From Candidatus Parcubacteria bacterium (lineage in GTDB: Bacteria > Patescibacteria > ABY1 > BM507 > UBA12075): a DNA stretch of 64,000 nucleotides. Under the pieces are notes generated by a model. It did not search any database and had not been told where the DNA came from. It saw nothing but the letters and a program-made list of their open reading frames with translations. This document shows, piece by piece, positions 19,839-27,652 of the stretch. The stretch is taken from positions 1-64,000 of the forward strand of contig PKTK01000013.1 in the NCBI GenBank assembly GCA_002869165.1. Reading direction: 5' to 3'. Each line of letters opens with the position of its first letter. Within the stretch, counting starts at the first letter, position 1. A program made the translations under genes and the position numbers.

Positions 19839-20170
19839 TTTTATTTTCTAATCTAATAACTAATTAATTACTAATTCACTAATAGATGATACCAACACTT
19901 CACTACACTTGTCATTCCTTTGGATATTAGCTAATTCATTTATAAAAAAAGTAGCTTCGCCTATATTTTTTACCCCCTCTTAATCTACCCCAGAGCACCC
20001 TCTCTTGCCTTTGGCAATTCACCTTGTCTCCCTTAAAACAAGAAGGGAAGACTTAATATTATTATTTAAACCCCAAGACTCAAGGGAAGATCCGTCTCTT
20101 TAAAAATGATAAAGCAGGATGCTTTTATTTGGTATTTATAAATTTGTAATTAATTGGCTATTAGTTCAGT
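19839..20170. repeat. Intergenic region with decayed repeats
   Basis: No gene seen. It contains a partial CTACCCCAGAGCACCCTCTCTTGC-type block (19975-20060), matching part of the repeat inserted in queA, and a short GTCATTCC match near 19910. Confidence 0.5.
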
Positions 20171-21193
20171 TTAAACCATCTTCTTCTGCCCAGGCTTTTC
20201 ACGTTTCAGATGCCTGTAGGCTATGTCAGTTACTACCCTACCTCGTGGACTTCTATCAATAAATCCAAGTCTCATGAGATATGGCTCATAAACATCTTCA
20301 ATTGTAGACATGTCTTCACCACTAGCTGCAGCAATAGTATTTAAACCAACTGGTCCACCGGAAAATTTATCAATTATCATTTCCAAAATCTTCCGGTCAA
20401 CAAAATCAAGCCCTAATTCATCAACTTCCAGCATATTAAAAGCCCCCTGACAATGCTTAGCTTCGATTACTCCATTTCCCTTTACCTCGCAATAATCTCT
20501 TACCCTCTTGAGTAAACGGTTAGCAACTCTAGGGGTTCGCCTGGATCTAGTGGAAATATTTTTACATGACTCAATATCAATATCTACTCCCAAAATCCCC
20601 GCATTCCTTCTAATAATTTTCTCAATATCTTCATGATCATAAAAATTCAAATGAAATATCATCCCAAACCTATCCCTAAGCGGTGCCGACAACATACTGG
20701 CTTTGGTGGTTGCACCAATTATAGTAATAGGGGGCAATTCAATTCGTAGGGTTCTGGCTTGTGGGCCTTTGCCAATAATAATATCAAGAGCTGAATCCTC
20801 CATGGCAGGATAAAGAATCTCTTCAATAGTTTTGTTAAGTCTATGAATTTCATCAATGAATAAAACATCTCCCTCTTGCAAATTGGTAAGAATAGCTGCC
20901 AGATCACCTGACTTTTCTATGGCTGGGCCTGAGGTGATTTTGATCCCTACTCCCATTTCATTGGCCATAATATGAGCTAAAGTAGTTTTGCCTAAACCAG
21001 GAGCCCCGTAGAGCAAAACATGTTCGAGAGGCTCTCTACGATTCTTAGCTGCCTGCATAGAAATAAGCAAATTTTCTTTGATACGTTCTTGTCCTACATA
21101 TTCATTAAGCTTTTTTGGACGCAATGAAAAATCAAGCTGAGAATCCTCACCTTTTTCATCTGTATCTATTATTCTATTTTTTTCTTCTTGCAT
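20171..21193 (-). CDS. ruvB: Holliday junction DNA helicase RuvB
   Basis: AAA+ motor for branch migration of Holliday junctions with RuvA/RuvC. Walker A GAPGLGKTT, Walker B VLFIDEIHRL, sensor 1 IIGATTKASMLSAPLRDRFG, and a C-terminal winged helix (EPYLMRLGFIDRSPRGRVVT). The 340-aa length is normal. The start is leaderless-looking: TATAAT at 21200-21205 stands 6 nt before the ATG and there is no Shine-Dalgarno. Confidence 0.97.
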   Translation of the reverse strand: MQEEKNRIIDTDEKGEDSQLDFSLRPKKLNEYVGQERIKENLLISMQAAKNRREPLEHVLLYGAPGLGKTTLAHIMANEMGVGIKITSGPAIEKSGDLAAILTNLQEGDVLFIDEIHRLNKTIEEILYPAMEDSALDIIIGKGPQARTLRIELPPITIIGATTKASMLSAPLRDRFGMIFHLNFYDHEDIEKIIRRNAGILGVDIDIESCKNISTRSRRTPRVANRLLKRVRDYCEVKGNGVIEAKHCQGAFNMLEVDELGLDFVDRKILEMIIDKFSGGPVGLNTIAAASGEDMSTIEDVYEPYLMRLGFIDRSPRGRVVTDIAYRHLKREKPGQKKMV

Positions 21194-21249
21194 ATTATAA
21201 TTATACTTTTTTTCATAGTTTTAGACAAATTTTTATTTTGTCAATACAA

Positions 21250-21275
21250 AAACCCTGATATTTTCATACCAGGGC
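21250..21275 (-). terminator. Hairpin downstream of the 86-aa gene
   Basis: CCCTG...CAGGG stem followed on the minus strand by T-rich sequence, between the 86-aa membrane gene and ruvB. Confidence 0.5.
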
Positions 21276-21281
21276 AACGTT

Positions 21282-21542
21282 TTAGCTCATTATGGTGCTA
21301 AATTTTGATGTAAAAATTATGAAGAGAACATGACAAAAAAAACAAATACAAAGCAAAAAACGCGGAATAATGAAAATAAAAATAGCGCATGCAATGACGA
21401 TAAATAGTTGCTGAAAGTCATTTATTGCCCCTCTCATTATGCTTTGTGCAACAAGCATCAACCAAGCTAAAATTGTCATAACTGTAAAAAACGGTAATAA
21501 CTTTTTTGAAAAACACCACGCCTGCAAAATTTTCTCTTCCAT
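21282..21542 (-). CDS. Small membrane protein, 86 aa, SD-bearing
   Basis: Three hydrophobic stretches in 86 residues with several Cys in the last helix (PRFLLCICFFCHVLF). AGGAGAG stands 7 nt before the ATG. Own terminators on both sides make it a one-gene unit. No family is recognised. Confidence 0.65.
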   Translation of the reverse strand: MEEKILQAWCFSKKLLPFFTVMTILAWLMLVAQSIMRGAINDFQQLFIVIACAIFIFIIPRFLLCICFFCHVLFIIFTSKFSTIMS

Positions 21543-21628
21543 TTTCTCTCTCCTATTTTTTTAATCAACAAAAAGATCTTATTAATATTACAACTAAAAT
21601 AATATCAAAACAATAAAATGTCAAGAAA

Positions 21629-21656
21629 AAATCCCTGTCTGTAGCAGGGATTTTAA
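21629..21656 (-). terminator. Intrinsic terminator after the 105-aa gene
   Basis: Perfect AAAATCCCTG/CAGGGATTTT hairpin immediately downstream of the gene's stop. Confidence 0.75.
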
Positions 21657-21660
21657 AAAG

Positions 21661-21978
21661 TTAATAAGGCTCATTCTTGAATTCTCCTCTTATATACATA
21701 CGAAGAGAGATTAACGCAAAAAAAAGAACGGGTACAAATGAGCAGGAAAAACAAATAATAGCAAAATCAGCTAAAACAGAAGCTAATTTTTCAGTTATAT
21801 ACAAATGTCTAAGTAACATAAAGCTCGCTGTCAAGATTGCAATGCCCTTGATCAACTGATCGAGCTCATCTCCTTGAATTGTTTTTTTGTTATACAAAAA
21901 ACAATCCCAGGCACAGCTAAATTTTGCAATTGAATATAACAAAAACATTAAAGCTATCAATACAATAAAAATTTCCAT
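21661..21978 (-). CDS. Small membrane protein, 105 aa, SD-bearing
   Basis: An N-terminal membrane helix (about 3-22), a polar loop (NKKTIQGDELDQLIKG), then two more helices (about 45-60, 68-92) and a short basic tail. AAAGGAG precedes the ATG at good spacing. It resembles the 86-aa gene next to it in size and style but not in sequence. Unknown function. Confidence 0.68.
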   Translation of the reverse strand: MEIFIVLIALMFLLYSIAKFSCAWDCFLYNKKTIQGDELDQLIKGIAILTASFMLLRHLYITEKLASVLADFAIICFSCSFVPVLFFALISLRMYIRGEFKNEPY

Positions 21979-22031
21979 TTCATTATCTCCTTTTTTTAAA
22001 AGTTCAAATTTTTCTTATTATTATATTTGTT

Positions 22032-22865
22032 TTATTTTTTGTCAAGTTTTGTTTCTTCTTTTTTGTATTTTCCATTTTCTCCAAGTTCCTGTCTGATTAT
22101 ACTTTTAGTATCTTCAGTAAAATCAGCTTCCAATAACCAATCAATAAACTTTTTGTCTTTTTTAATTACAGATTTAATTGACTGATCTTTGTATTTTGAA
22201 AAAGAAAAATAAGCCTCGCCATTCAACCAATAAAACTTCCTAGTGCTTCCCTGTCTTTCTTCGTCTGAAGTTGAATGAATCATGTTTAAAAAATCCAGAT
22301 TCCTAGCAACGTTGTATTTTTCCAATTGTTTAATCAAAATATCAATAGCTAATTCAGTGTGTACAGAAGCATTGTACATGCCCTTATATTCTTTGTCGCA
22401 ATAATATTCATAGGCTAAGGGAATGGTACGTGGAGCCATATAATAAAAAATCATCCTAGAATCAATAATACTTTTTTCGTCATATTCAAAATCCATACCA
22501 ACTCTGACAAACTCCCGCCTAAGCACTGGTAGGTCGTATTCCATAATATTGTAACCAGAATAATATGAATCTGAAAAAATATCCCATATTTCTTGCGACT
22601 TATCCCGAAAAGTTGGCATGTCCTTAACAAATTTATTTCGAATCCCATGAATAGCTATAGATTCAGCGCTTATCTTCATCTCTGGGTTAAGAAACATATC
22701 ATCTTGTTTAGTTCGTCCGTCTGGCCAAATCTTGGTATAGGCAAGTTGAATAATTTTATCTGAACTGATCCCTGGTCCTGTTGTGGAAATATCAAATACT
22801 ACCAAAGGTTTATCTAACTTTAGTAATTTAACTAATTTTTCGTATTTGTTTGAGAAAAAAATCAT
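22032..22865 (-). CDS. DNA polymerase III epsilon-like 3'-5' exonuclease (DEDDh), altered first motif
   Basis: An RNase T/epsilon exonuclease fold with ExoI VVFDISTTG, ExoII GYNIMEYDLPVLRREF and ExoIII HTELAID. The canonical ExoI DxE is DxS here, so a catalytic acidic residue is missing. After about residue 190 a small C-terminal domain (YFSFSKYKDQSIKSVIKKDKKFIDWLLEADF) resembles the tail found in some epsilon-like exonucleases. The frame runs 16 codons upstream, but those codons encode the stem of a terminator (22889-22912), so the start is MIFFSN (22865). It may be inactive, or a structured binder. Confidence 0.85.
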   Translation of the reverse strand: MIFFSNKYEKLVKLLKLDKPLVVFDISTTGPGISSDKIIQLAYTKIWPDGRTKQDDMFLNPEMKISAESIAIHGIRNKFVKDMPTFRDKSQEIWDIFSDSYYSGYNIMEYDLPVLRREFVRVGMDFEYDEKSIIDSRMIFYYMAPRTIPLAYEYYCDKEYKGMYNASVHTELAIDILIKQLEKYNVARNLDFLNMIHSTSDEERQGSTRKFYWLNGEAYFSFSKYKDQSIKSVIKKDKKFIDWLLEADFTEDTKSIIRQELGENGKYKKEETKLDKK

Positions 22866-22886
22866 ATTTTTTATTTTTTGATTTAA

Positions 22887-23007
22887 AAAAACGAGGATTT
22901 TAACCTCGTTCAAAGAAAAATTAATATAATAAAATACTACTAAACTTACTCAGCAAAATTGATACAAAAATATTTGAGTATTTCATAATTCAAAAATCAT
23001 CTTTATA
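22887..23007 (-). ncRNA. Short leader RNA or sRNA upstream of the exonuclease gene
   Basis: A perfect consensus promoter (TTGACA-17-TATAAT, 23013-23041, minus strand) would start an RNA near 23007. The terminator AACGAGG/CCTCGTT followed by a run of T (22889-22912) would end it after about 118 nt, 24 nt before the exonuclease start. It therefore reads as an attenuated leader or an independent sRNA. It contains an ACTCA/TGAGT stem. Confidence 0.55.
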
Positions 23008-23012
23008 CTTAT

Positions 23013-23041
23013 ATTATAAAAAAATATATAAAATGTGTCAA
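23013..23041 (-). promoter_or_regulatory. Perfect consensus sigma70 promoter upstream of the exonuclease leader
   Basis: Minus strand TTGACA (23036-23041), 17-bp spacer, TATAAT (23013-23018). The region 23045-23380 to its right shows no gene; it holds a GTTGAGAAT-type inverted repeat around 23080-23125. Confidence 0.7.
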
Positions 23042-23381
23042 TTTAAGTGAGCTGTATAATATTAACGGTAGTAAATAAGTTGGTTTGAGAATTATATTTA
23101 TTGGCTAAATCTCAGATTCTCAACTTACAACACTTTTATCATATAACCAGTATATTAATAATAGTATTAAAGAGGCTTATCGTAATACCCACAAATGAAG
23201 CTAAATGAATGTGTTAATACTTAAAAAACAGAAAAGACGATCATTTTTTAAGTAGCTCAAATGTCATTAACAACTTAGTCTCTTCTTCTCTCCCTTAAGT
23301 ATATACTATTACCATTGATATTTCTTTTATATGACAAAGAAAAATACTAAACTGTTTGACATAGAGCCATAACACATAAAT

Positions 23382-23408
23382 TTGACTAATTTTATTTTCT
23401 TTTATAAA
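23382..23408 (+). promoter_or_regulatory. Promoter of ncRNA A
   Basis: TTGACT (23382-23387), 15-bp spacer, TATAAA (23403-23408), starting the first RNA of the tandem array near 23415. Confidence 0.65.
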
Positions 23409-23414
23409 CTATCA

Positions 23415-23730
23415 AATAAGGACTGGAACGGACGTTTTGTTTTGCCTTGACGGTGAATGCCTCCAAGGCAGCAAATAGGAAGTCATGGTCTTAAATGGCA
23501 ACTTCTGATATGTCCAAAAAAATATTGAGGAAAAAGAAGCTAGAATGAAATCGTGATGGCAAAGATACCTTTGGGACCAACCCAAGGCCCAGCCGACCAT
23601 GTAAAAGCGGTCACTGGCTCAAACAAATAGAGTAGCCAATGCACGCAATAAGGCGTACTATGCTACCGCCTCAGATAATCCAAGCTTCCAGTTCTTCCTC
23701 ACGGAGAGCGCTAGTCGCTCTCCGTTTTTT
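23415..23730 (+). ncRNA. Structured ncRNA A of a three-gene tandem array, about 315 nt
   Basis: Closed by a 9-bp helix GGACTGGAA/TTCCAGTTC (23420-23428 with 23686-23694). Internal stems are visible: GCCTTG/CAAGGC, GAAGT/ACTTC, CCTTTGGG/CCCAAGG, GACC/GGTC within AGCC/GGCT, and GTAGC/GCTAC. The terminator ACGGAGAGCG/CGCTCTCCGT plus T6 ends at 23730. No coding potential on the plus strand. No RNase P, tmRNA or SRP signature seen. Confidence 0.65.
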
Positions 23731-23731
23731 C

Positions 23732-23758
23732 TTGACAAAAAATACTTATTAATATAAT
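23732..23758 (+). promoter_or_regulatory. Promoter of ncRNA B
   Basis: TTGACA (23732-23737), 15-bp spacer, TATAAT (23753-23758), two bases after the T-run of the ncRNA A terminator. Confidence 0.7.
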
Positions 23759-23764
23759 ATTTTC

Positions 23765-24005
23765 CTTAGATTGGCAGGATGACCGCGCAAAAGCAGATGG
23801 TACTGCTCGCCAAAAAAAGCGCAAGGGCATTAGACAAAAAGTTGAAACCCTCTAAATCCGCTTCACAAGATGCCTAACCCTTAGTAACAGGATAAGTCTA
23901 CGGAAACTGTCCTGATTCGTTGGCCAATGTCGCATTAGTGCGATAAGCCCATCCATTCTTGTGATAACCAATTTACTCGGAGAGCGCCAGTCGCTCTCCG
24001 TTTTT
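23765..24005 (+). ncRNA. Structured ncRNA B of the tandem array, about 240 nt
   Basis: Terminal helix TAGATTGG/CCAATTTA (23767-23774 with 23968-23975), internal hairpins TCGCA-TTAG-TGCGA and CAGGA/TCCTG, and the terminator CGGAGAGCG/CGCTCTCCG plus T-run (23978-24005) nearly identical to that of ncRNA A. Otherwise its sequence differs from A. Unknown class. Confidence 0.65.
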
Positions 24006-24008
24006 CAT

Positions 24009-24035
24009 TTGACTAAACTTCTATTTTAATATAAA
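24009..24035 (+). promoter_or_regulatory. Promoter of ncRNA C
   Basis: TTGACT (24009-24014), 15-bp spacer, TATAAA (24030-24035), directly after the ncRNA B terminator. Confidence 0.65.
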
Positions 24036-24041
24036 CTTTAT

Positions 24042-24226
24042 CTCAAGAAACAAAAAAGGTCCAAAAGGATACCGCCCATATCTAGTTTGTGAGGTAACGG
24101 CCCACCAAGGACGTGCGAGGAGAGCGCACACAACCAGATGCGACAAGAAAACGACCTTCACATAATGGGTCCTAAAAAAGGATAGAGTTTCCCAAATGGG
24201 AGAGTACAAGTTGCTCTCCCTTTTTC
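24042..24226 (+). ncRNA. Structured ncRNA C of the tandem array, about 185 nt
   Basis: Contains GTGCG/CGCAC around an AGGAGAG loop, CCCAT/ATGGG long-range pairing, and the terminator GGGAGAG/CTCTCCC followed by TTTTTC (24198-24226). No coding capacity on this strand; the minus-strand open frame here is a shadow. Confidence 0.6.
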
Positions 24227-24240
24227 TTTTTCAAAAAACA

Positions 24241-24274
24241 AAAAGCGTTAATCAGTATGATTAACGCTATTTTT
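24241..24274. terminator. Bidirectional terminator between ncRNA C and the 57-aa gene
   Basis: AGCGTTAATC/GATTAACGCT hairpin with T-runs on both strands. Confidence 0.75.
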
Positions 24275-24448
24275 TTAACACCCTTCTTCTTTTCTTTTCA
24301 AATTTGATATATCAGGATCACATCCCGTTACAAGTATAGCTTCCATTGTATCAAGACTTAACTTCTTTTTCTTATGACGAATTGTTTTGTTTCTGGATGA
24401 ATTTTGTTTTAGGACAACCGTTCCTATACAAGTATCTACCTTTTCCAT
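24275..24448 (-). CDS. 57-aa basic/Cys peptide, unknown function
   Basis: AAAAGGAG stands 7 nt before ATG 24448. The product starts MEKVDTCIGTVVLKQ, has a basic middle (RHKKKKLSL), then DTMEAILVTGCDPDISN and a C-terminal EEGC; it contains three Cys. The size, basic leader-like half and Cys/Asp-rich tail would suit a modified-peptide precursor or a small regulator, but no modifying enzyme is adjacent. It lies between tRNA-Ser and the ncRNA array. Confidence 0.55.
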   Translation of the reverse strand: MEKVDTCIGTVVLKQNSSRNKTIRHKKKKLSLDTMEAILVTGCDPDISNLKRKEEGC

Positions 24449-24517
24449 ATCAAGCTCCTTTTTAAAATATCAATATCAAAATATTAAACTTTTTTAAAAA
24501 AATGTAAACTCCTTTTG

Positions 24518-24606
24518 CAGAGAGACGGTGATTCGAACCCCGGGTGTCATTTAATTAACACAGCGCTTTTCGAGAGCGCCCCATTCAACCACTCTGGCAT
24601 CTCTCT
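24518..24606 (-). tRNA. tRNA-Ser (anticodon CGA)
   Basis: Acceptor AGAGAGA/TCTCTCT, anticodon stem GCGCT/AGCGC around loop CTCGAAA (anticodon CGA), a long class II variable arm and T-arm GGTTCGAATC. Discriminator G; 3' CCA is not encoded. Confidence 0.93.
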
Positions 24607-24610
24607 AAAT

Positions 24611-24690
24611 AAAATACCTTCACCCTAACCTTAGCCCTGGGAGAGAAAAAATCTATATCACCCCTCTCCCTTTGGGAGAGGGAGACTGTT
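24611..24690. repeat. CCCTCTCCCTTTGGGAGAGGG dispersed repeat
   Basis: A GC-rich block with the hairpin CTCTCCCTTTGGGAGAG between tRNA-Ser and the MazG-like gene. A second, longer copy is at 25387-25475 and a remnant at 46164-46200. Confidence 0.6.
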
Positions 24691-24705
24691 TAAAAAATTC
24701 TCTCT

Positions 24706-25032
24706 TCACTTTACATGTTTTTCATTCAGACTATCCCAGTCCCATTCCCTGTCTTTATTATATGACATTTTTTCATCTATTTCTTTTTCAATATCTATTC
24801 CATATATACCACATATATGAAGAGTTCGCAAAATTATATCAGCTAATTCTTCATTGAAACCGTTTTTACCATCAAGATTATTTTTTCTATAAGCTTGATA
24901 GGCTTCAGATACTTCTGTATGAAGTAGGGCAAACTTTTCTCCTAGCTCAATTTCTTCTGGTTTGGTTCCAAAACCTTTTTTCGAAGCTAAGCTCATTATG
25001 TCTTTAGTTATTTCATTTAAAGTATTTTTCAT
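24706..25032 (-). CDS. MazG-family nucleotide pyrophosphohydrolase
   Basis: A 108-aa single-domain MazG-like protein that hydrolyses NTPs to NMP plus PPi. The all-alpha core shows metal-binding acidic motifs (ALLHTEVSEAYQAYRK, FNEELADIILRTLHICGIYGIDIEKEIDEKMSYN). It starts 4 bp after a small pyrophosphatase gene and is surely co-transcribed with it, so its PPi product could be split by its neighbour. House-cleaning of the nucleotide pool is the likely role. Confidence 0.87.
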   Translation of the reverse strand: MKNTLNEITKDIMSLASKKGFGTKPEEIELGEKFALLHTEVSEAYQAYRKNNLDGKNGFNEELADIILRTLHICGIYGIDIEKEIDEKMSYNKDREWDWDSLNEKHVK

Positions 25033-25036
25033 ATTT

Positions 25037-25375
25037 TTATCTTACAACTTTTGAATCAAAAAACTTTTCCTGAAAATTTACCATATCCAATATTTCATCA
25101 TCATCGAATTCCATATCTTCGGGGACAATAACTAATTTATCGTCGTCATCATCTTCTCTTTTGATAGCTGCGATACATTTACCCACAAATTCTTCAACCG
25201 GCTCGCTCACTCCCAACAAATAGGCATCTACCTCTTCTCCGTCAGGAGCAACGGTATCTGGCACATAGCCATAGTTTACTTCATACTTAATATCTTCATG
25301 TTTCGGATGAATAGAACCAAGTGGTCTATCAATTTTGATAGTTATAATTTTTCCAATAAAATTTTCTATTTTCAT
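25037..25375 (-). CDS. Small inorganic pyrophosphatase-family protein
   Basis: 112 aa with the type I soluble pyrophosphatase core reduced to YEVNYGYVPDTVAPDGEEVDAYLLG (catalytic Asp-rich loop), then an acidic stretch REDDDDDKLVIVPE. Full-length PPases are 170-220 aa, so this is the short form. It is paired with the MazG-like gene 4 bp downstream; together they would turn NTP into NMP plus phosphate. Confidence 0.82.
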   Translation of the reverse strand: MKIENFIGKIITIKIDRPLGSIHPKHEDIKYEVNYGYVPDTVAPDGEEVDAYLLGVSEPVEEFVGKCIAAIKREDDDDDKLVIVPEDMEFDDDEILDMVNFQEKFFDSKVVR

Positions 25376-25386
25376 ATTACTATAAT

Positions 25387-25475
25387 ATTACCCCAACCCT
25401 CACTCATAGGTAAAGGGAAAAAGAATAATTCATCGTCACCCCTCTCCCTTTGGGAGAGGGGCTTAAGGTGAGGGC
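25387..25475. repeat. CCCTCTCCCTTTGGGAGAGGG dispersed repeat, longer copy
   Basis: Bounded by CCCCAACCCTCAC and GGTGAGGGC (inverted), with the CTCTCCCTTTGGGAGAG hairpin inside. It lies between the pyrophosphatase and pseudouridine synthase genes. Confidence 0.6.
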
Positions 25476-25504
25476 TTAAATAATGAGAATTAGCAAATCA
25501 CAGC

Positions 25505-26200
25505 CTACAACTCAAACTCCTGATACATTCCACTTTTTAAATCATCCAGCTTTACATTTCCTATTCGAGTACGTTTCAAGTCTTCAACCACACAACCCAA
25601 TTTCGAAAACATCCTCCTAATTTGTCTTTTTTTACCTTGAGTCAAAATTATTTTAAATTTATTTTTATCAATCTCTTGTATATTTCTCGCCTTCACCACT
25701 CCACCGTCTTCTCCAATATCTACACCATTCATAAATTTATGAATTATCATATCTACAAACTCCCCATCTGCAGTTAAGTTAGAATCCATTATTTCCACTT
25801 CATATTCCTTCTCATGTTCATTGCTTGGGTGAGTCATTTTGTATGTGAAGTCCCCATCACTTGTCAGTATCACTAGTCCTCGCGAATCTTTATCAAGTCT
25901 GCCAACGATATGCAGTTTGCCATAGTCCCTGTCAACCAGATCAAAAACATTTTTCTCTCCCGAAAACTTTTTAGAAGTACAGGTATAGCCCGATGGTTTG
26001 TTCAGCTTTATATAAATATTCTTTTCTCTTATATTTAACTTCTCACCATCTATCTCAACTAAATCATCACGATTCACTCTTTGTCCAAGTTCAGCCTTTT
26101 TACCATTCACAAAAACTCTCCCAGCTTGTATTAACTCAGTGGCTTTCCTTCGCGAACAGAAACCTGCATCTACGATATATTTTTGAAGTGTGATTGACAT
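25505..26200 (-). CDS. RsuA/RluB/RluF-family rRNA pseudouridine synthase
   Basis: Converts a specific uridine in rRNA to pseudouridine. The N-terminal S4 RNA-binding domain (LQKYIVDAGFCSRRKATELIQAGRVFVNG) is followed by the catalytic domain with GRLDKDSRGLVILTSDGD (catalytic Asp) and the C-terminal KKRQIRRMFSKLGCVVEDLKRTRIG block. At 231 aa it is full length. RluF/RluB-type by overall order; the exact target cannot be told. No Shine-Dalgarno. Confidence 0.92.
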   Translation of the reverse strand: MSITLQKYIVDAGFCSRRKATELIQAGRVFVNGKKAELGQRVNRDDLVEIDGEKLNIREKNIYIKLNKPSGYTCTSKKFSGEKNVFDLVDRDYGKLHIVGRLDKDSRGLVILTSDGDFTYKMTHPSNEHEKEYEVEIMDSNLTADGEFVDMIIHKFMNGVDIGEDGGVVKARNIQEIDKNKFKIILTQGKKRQIRRMFSKLGCVVEDLKRTRIGNVKLDDLKSGMYQEFEL

Positions 26201-26274
26201 ATTGTACTTAAAATGATAAAAAACTAAAAAATAATCGATCTTTTAAAACATTTACTTCCTAAAAGGAGAATAGC

Positions 26275-27303
26275 ATGAATAACGAAGAAAGGGGAAAAAG
26301 ACGAAAAGAAAAAATGGTTGACCCCTATAAAAAACCAAATTTCAAAGACAGTCCTTGTATCAACATCGAGACCTATCCACCTTCAAGGCAAGAGTTAATA
26401 GAAATAATAGATCTTTATGGACCTCCCGACCCCTGGATGTATAATTTCAGAGAAATAATGAAATTACTGTACACATTTCCTGACAAACAGATAATAGAAT
26501 ATTTTTTAAATATGGTTTTTAGTTTAGAAAATTCTTTCGAAGGTCAGGCTTTAGACGACTACAAGGACCAAATGGCTACCCTGTCATATTGGTTTTGGCA
26601 AATCAGACACAAGTCATATTTTAATGAAAAATGGCTTTACAGACTATACAAACTCATTTTAACACCTCCGATATGGGATACACCAGTCCACTATCTTATT
26701 GAAAGATTTGCAAGATATTCTAACTGGGATGATAACCCAATCAATTTCTATATGGGGAAAAATTTCTTTTACAATCTTCCCAAAGATTTCGTAGACTCTC
26801 TCAAGGATTTACTCAGATACGATGACTACCCCTTAGAAAGAGCCAGCCAAAAACCTTTTACAAACTATTTTGATTTTCTCAAATGGAAGATCAAATTCAA
26901 AGGTGCTTACTCAGATGAAAACCAGATCGACCTAAACAAACTCCAAAAAGATCTTGATTATCTTAATATCAATGGCCTTGAAACAAAAACTGCGAATGAA
27001 CATGCTGTGTCTTGGCTAGAAAAAGAAATTGAAAATGCCATCATGATAAGAGACTTGCCAGATATTGAAGTGTTTGCAGATAGAGAATATTCTTATTGCG
27101 AGCTCATGATGAATGCAAATATTTACATTATGGAAAAAGCCCTGGAAATACAGGAAATATCAGGAAACTATAAGCCAATTTCTTTTTTAAGCGGAAATTT
27201 AAACTGCTTCCCCAAGGATCCCAACTTTTTTTTCACAAATGATTGTGTGGGTTGCTGGGGTTATATGGGCTATTTCCTCTCAAAAGCTGGAATTCTAAAA
27301 TAA
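26275..27303 (+). CDS. Hypothetical protein, 342 aa, SD-bearing
   Basis: AAAAGGAG precedes ATG 26275. The soluble product is rich in aromatic residues (Trp/Tyr/Phe/Pro), e.g. YGPPDPWMYNFREIMKLLY and TPPIWDTPVHYLIERFARYSNW, and ends with NDCVGCWGYMGYFL (CxxC). No transmembrane segment or known motif. It stands alone between divergent pseudouridine synthase and convergent hydrolase genes, with its own terminator at 27314-27344. Function unknown. Confidence 0.72.
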   Translation: MNNEERGKRRKEKMVDPYKKPNFKDSPCINIETYPPSRQELIEIIDLYGPPDPWMYNFREIMKLLYTFPDKQIIEYFLNMVFSLENSFEGQALDDYKDQMATLSYWFWQIRHKSYFNEKWLYRLYKLILTPPIWDTPVHYLIERFARYSNWDDNPINFYMGKNFFYNLPKDFVDSLKDLLRYDDYPLERASQKPFTNYFDFLKWKIKFKGAYSDENQIDLNKLQKDLDYLNINGLETKTANEHAVSWLEKEIENAIMIRDLPDIEVFADREYSYCELMMNANIYIMEKALEIQEISGNYKPISFLSGNLNCFPKDPNFFFTNDCVGCWGYMGYFLSKAGILK

Positions 27304-27313
27304 AACTTTTTAC

Positions 27314-27344
27314 AAGACGGCTAAATCACTTGGTCGTCTTTTTT
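27314..27344 (+). terminator. Terminator after the 342-aa gene
   Basis: AAGACG...CGTCTT hairpin followed by TTTTTT. A similar ACGGC...GTCGTC motif lies before 28579. Confidence 0.65.
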
Positions 27345-27615
27345 ATATTGCGGTGTTTAAAAATTCAATAATTTCCTCAAAGTTCTTTTCATTTGCATAA
27401 AACATTCCATCATTATGCCCACCACTAATTTCTAAAAACTTTTTTGGTTCATTAGCCTGCTCAAAAAGTTTTTGGCCATTCTCATATACTATCACTTCAT
27501 CATCAGGAGAATGGATGATTAACACAGGTGAATCAATTTTCGATATTTTTTCGTCATTTCTCATTTTATATCTTACAAGAAAATCAGGAACATAAGGATA
27601 GTTTTGCTTTTTCAT
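27343..27615 (-). pseudogene. C-terminal fragment duplicate of the alpha/beta hydrolase
   Basis: The 90 residues align end to end with the last 90 of the adjacent hydrolase (VPDFxxxYKMxxDEKIxKxxSPVLIIHSxxDE...GGHNxGMF). It has the catalytic Asp and His regions but no nucleophile serine half. It has an ATAGGAG-type site before its ATG, so it may still be translated. Best read as the remains of a tandem duplication; a stand-alone role cannot be excluded. Confidence 0.75.
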
Positions 27616-27652
27616 GGCTCCTATTATAATATTACAACAACTTTAAACTATT

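Noticed and set aside
23412..24209. Minus-strand open frames of about 62 codons over the ncRNA array
   Set aside because: No start signals, unusual composition, and they run antisense to well-bounded plus-strand units with promoters and terminators.
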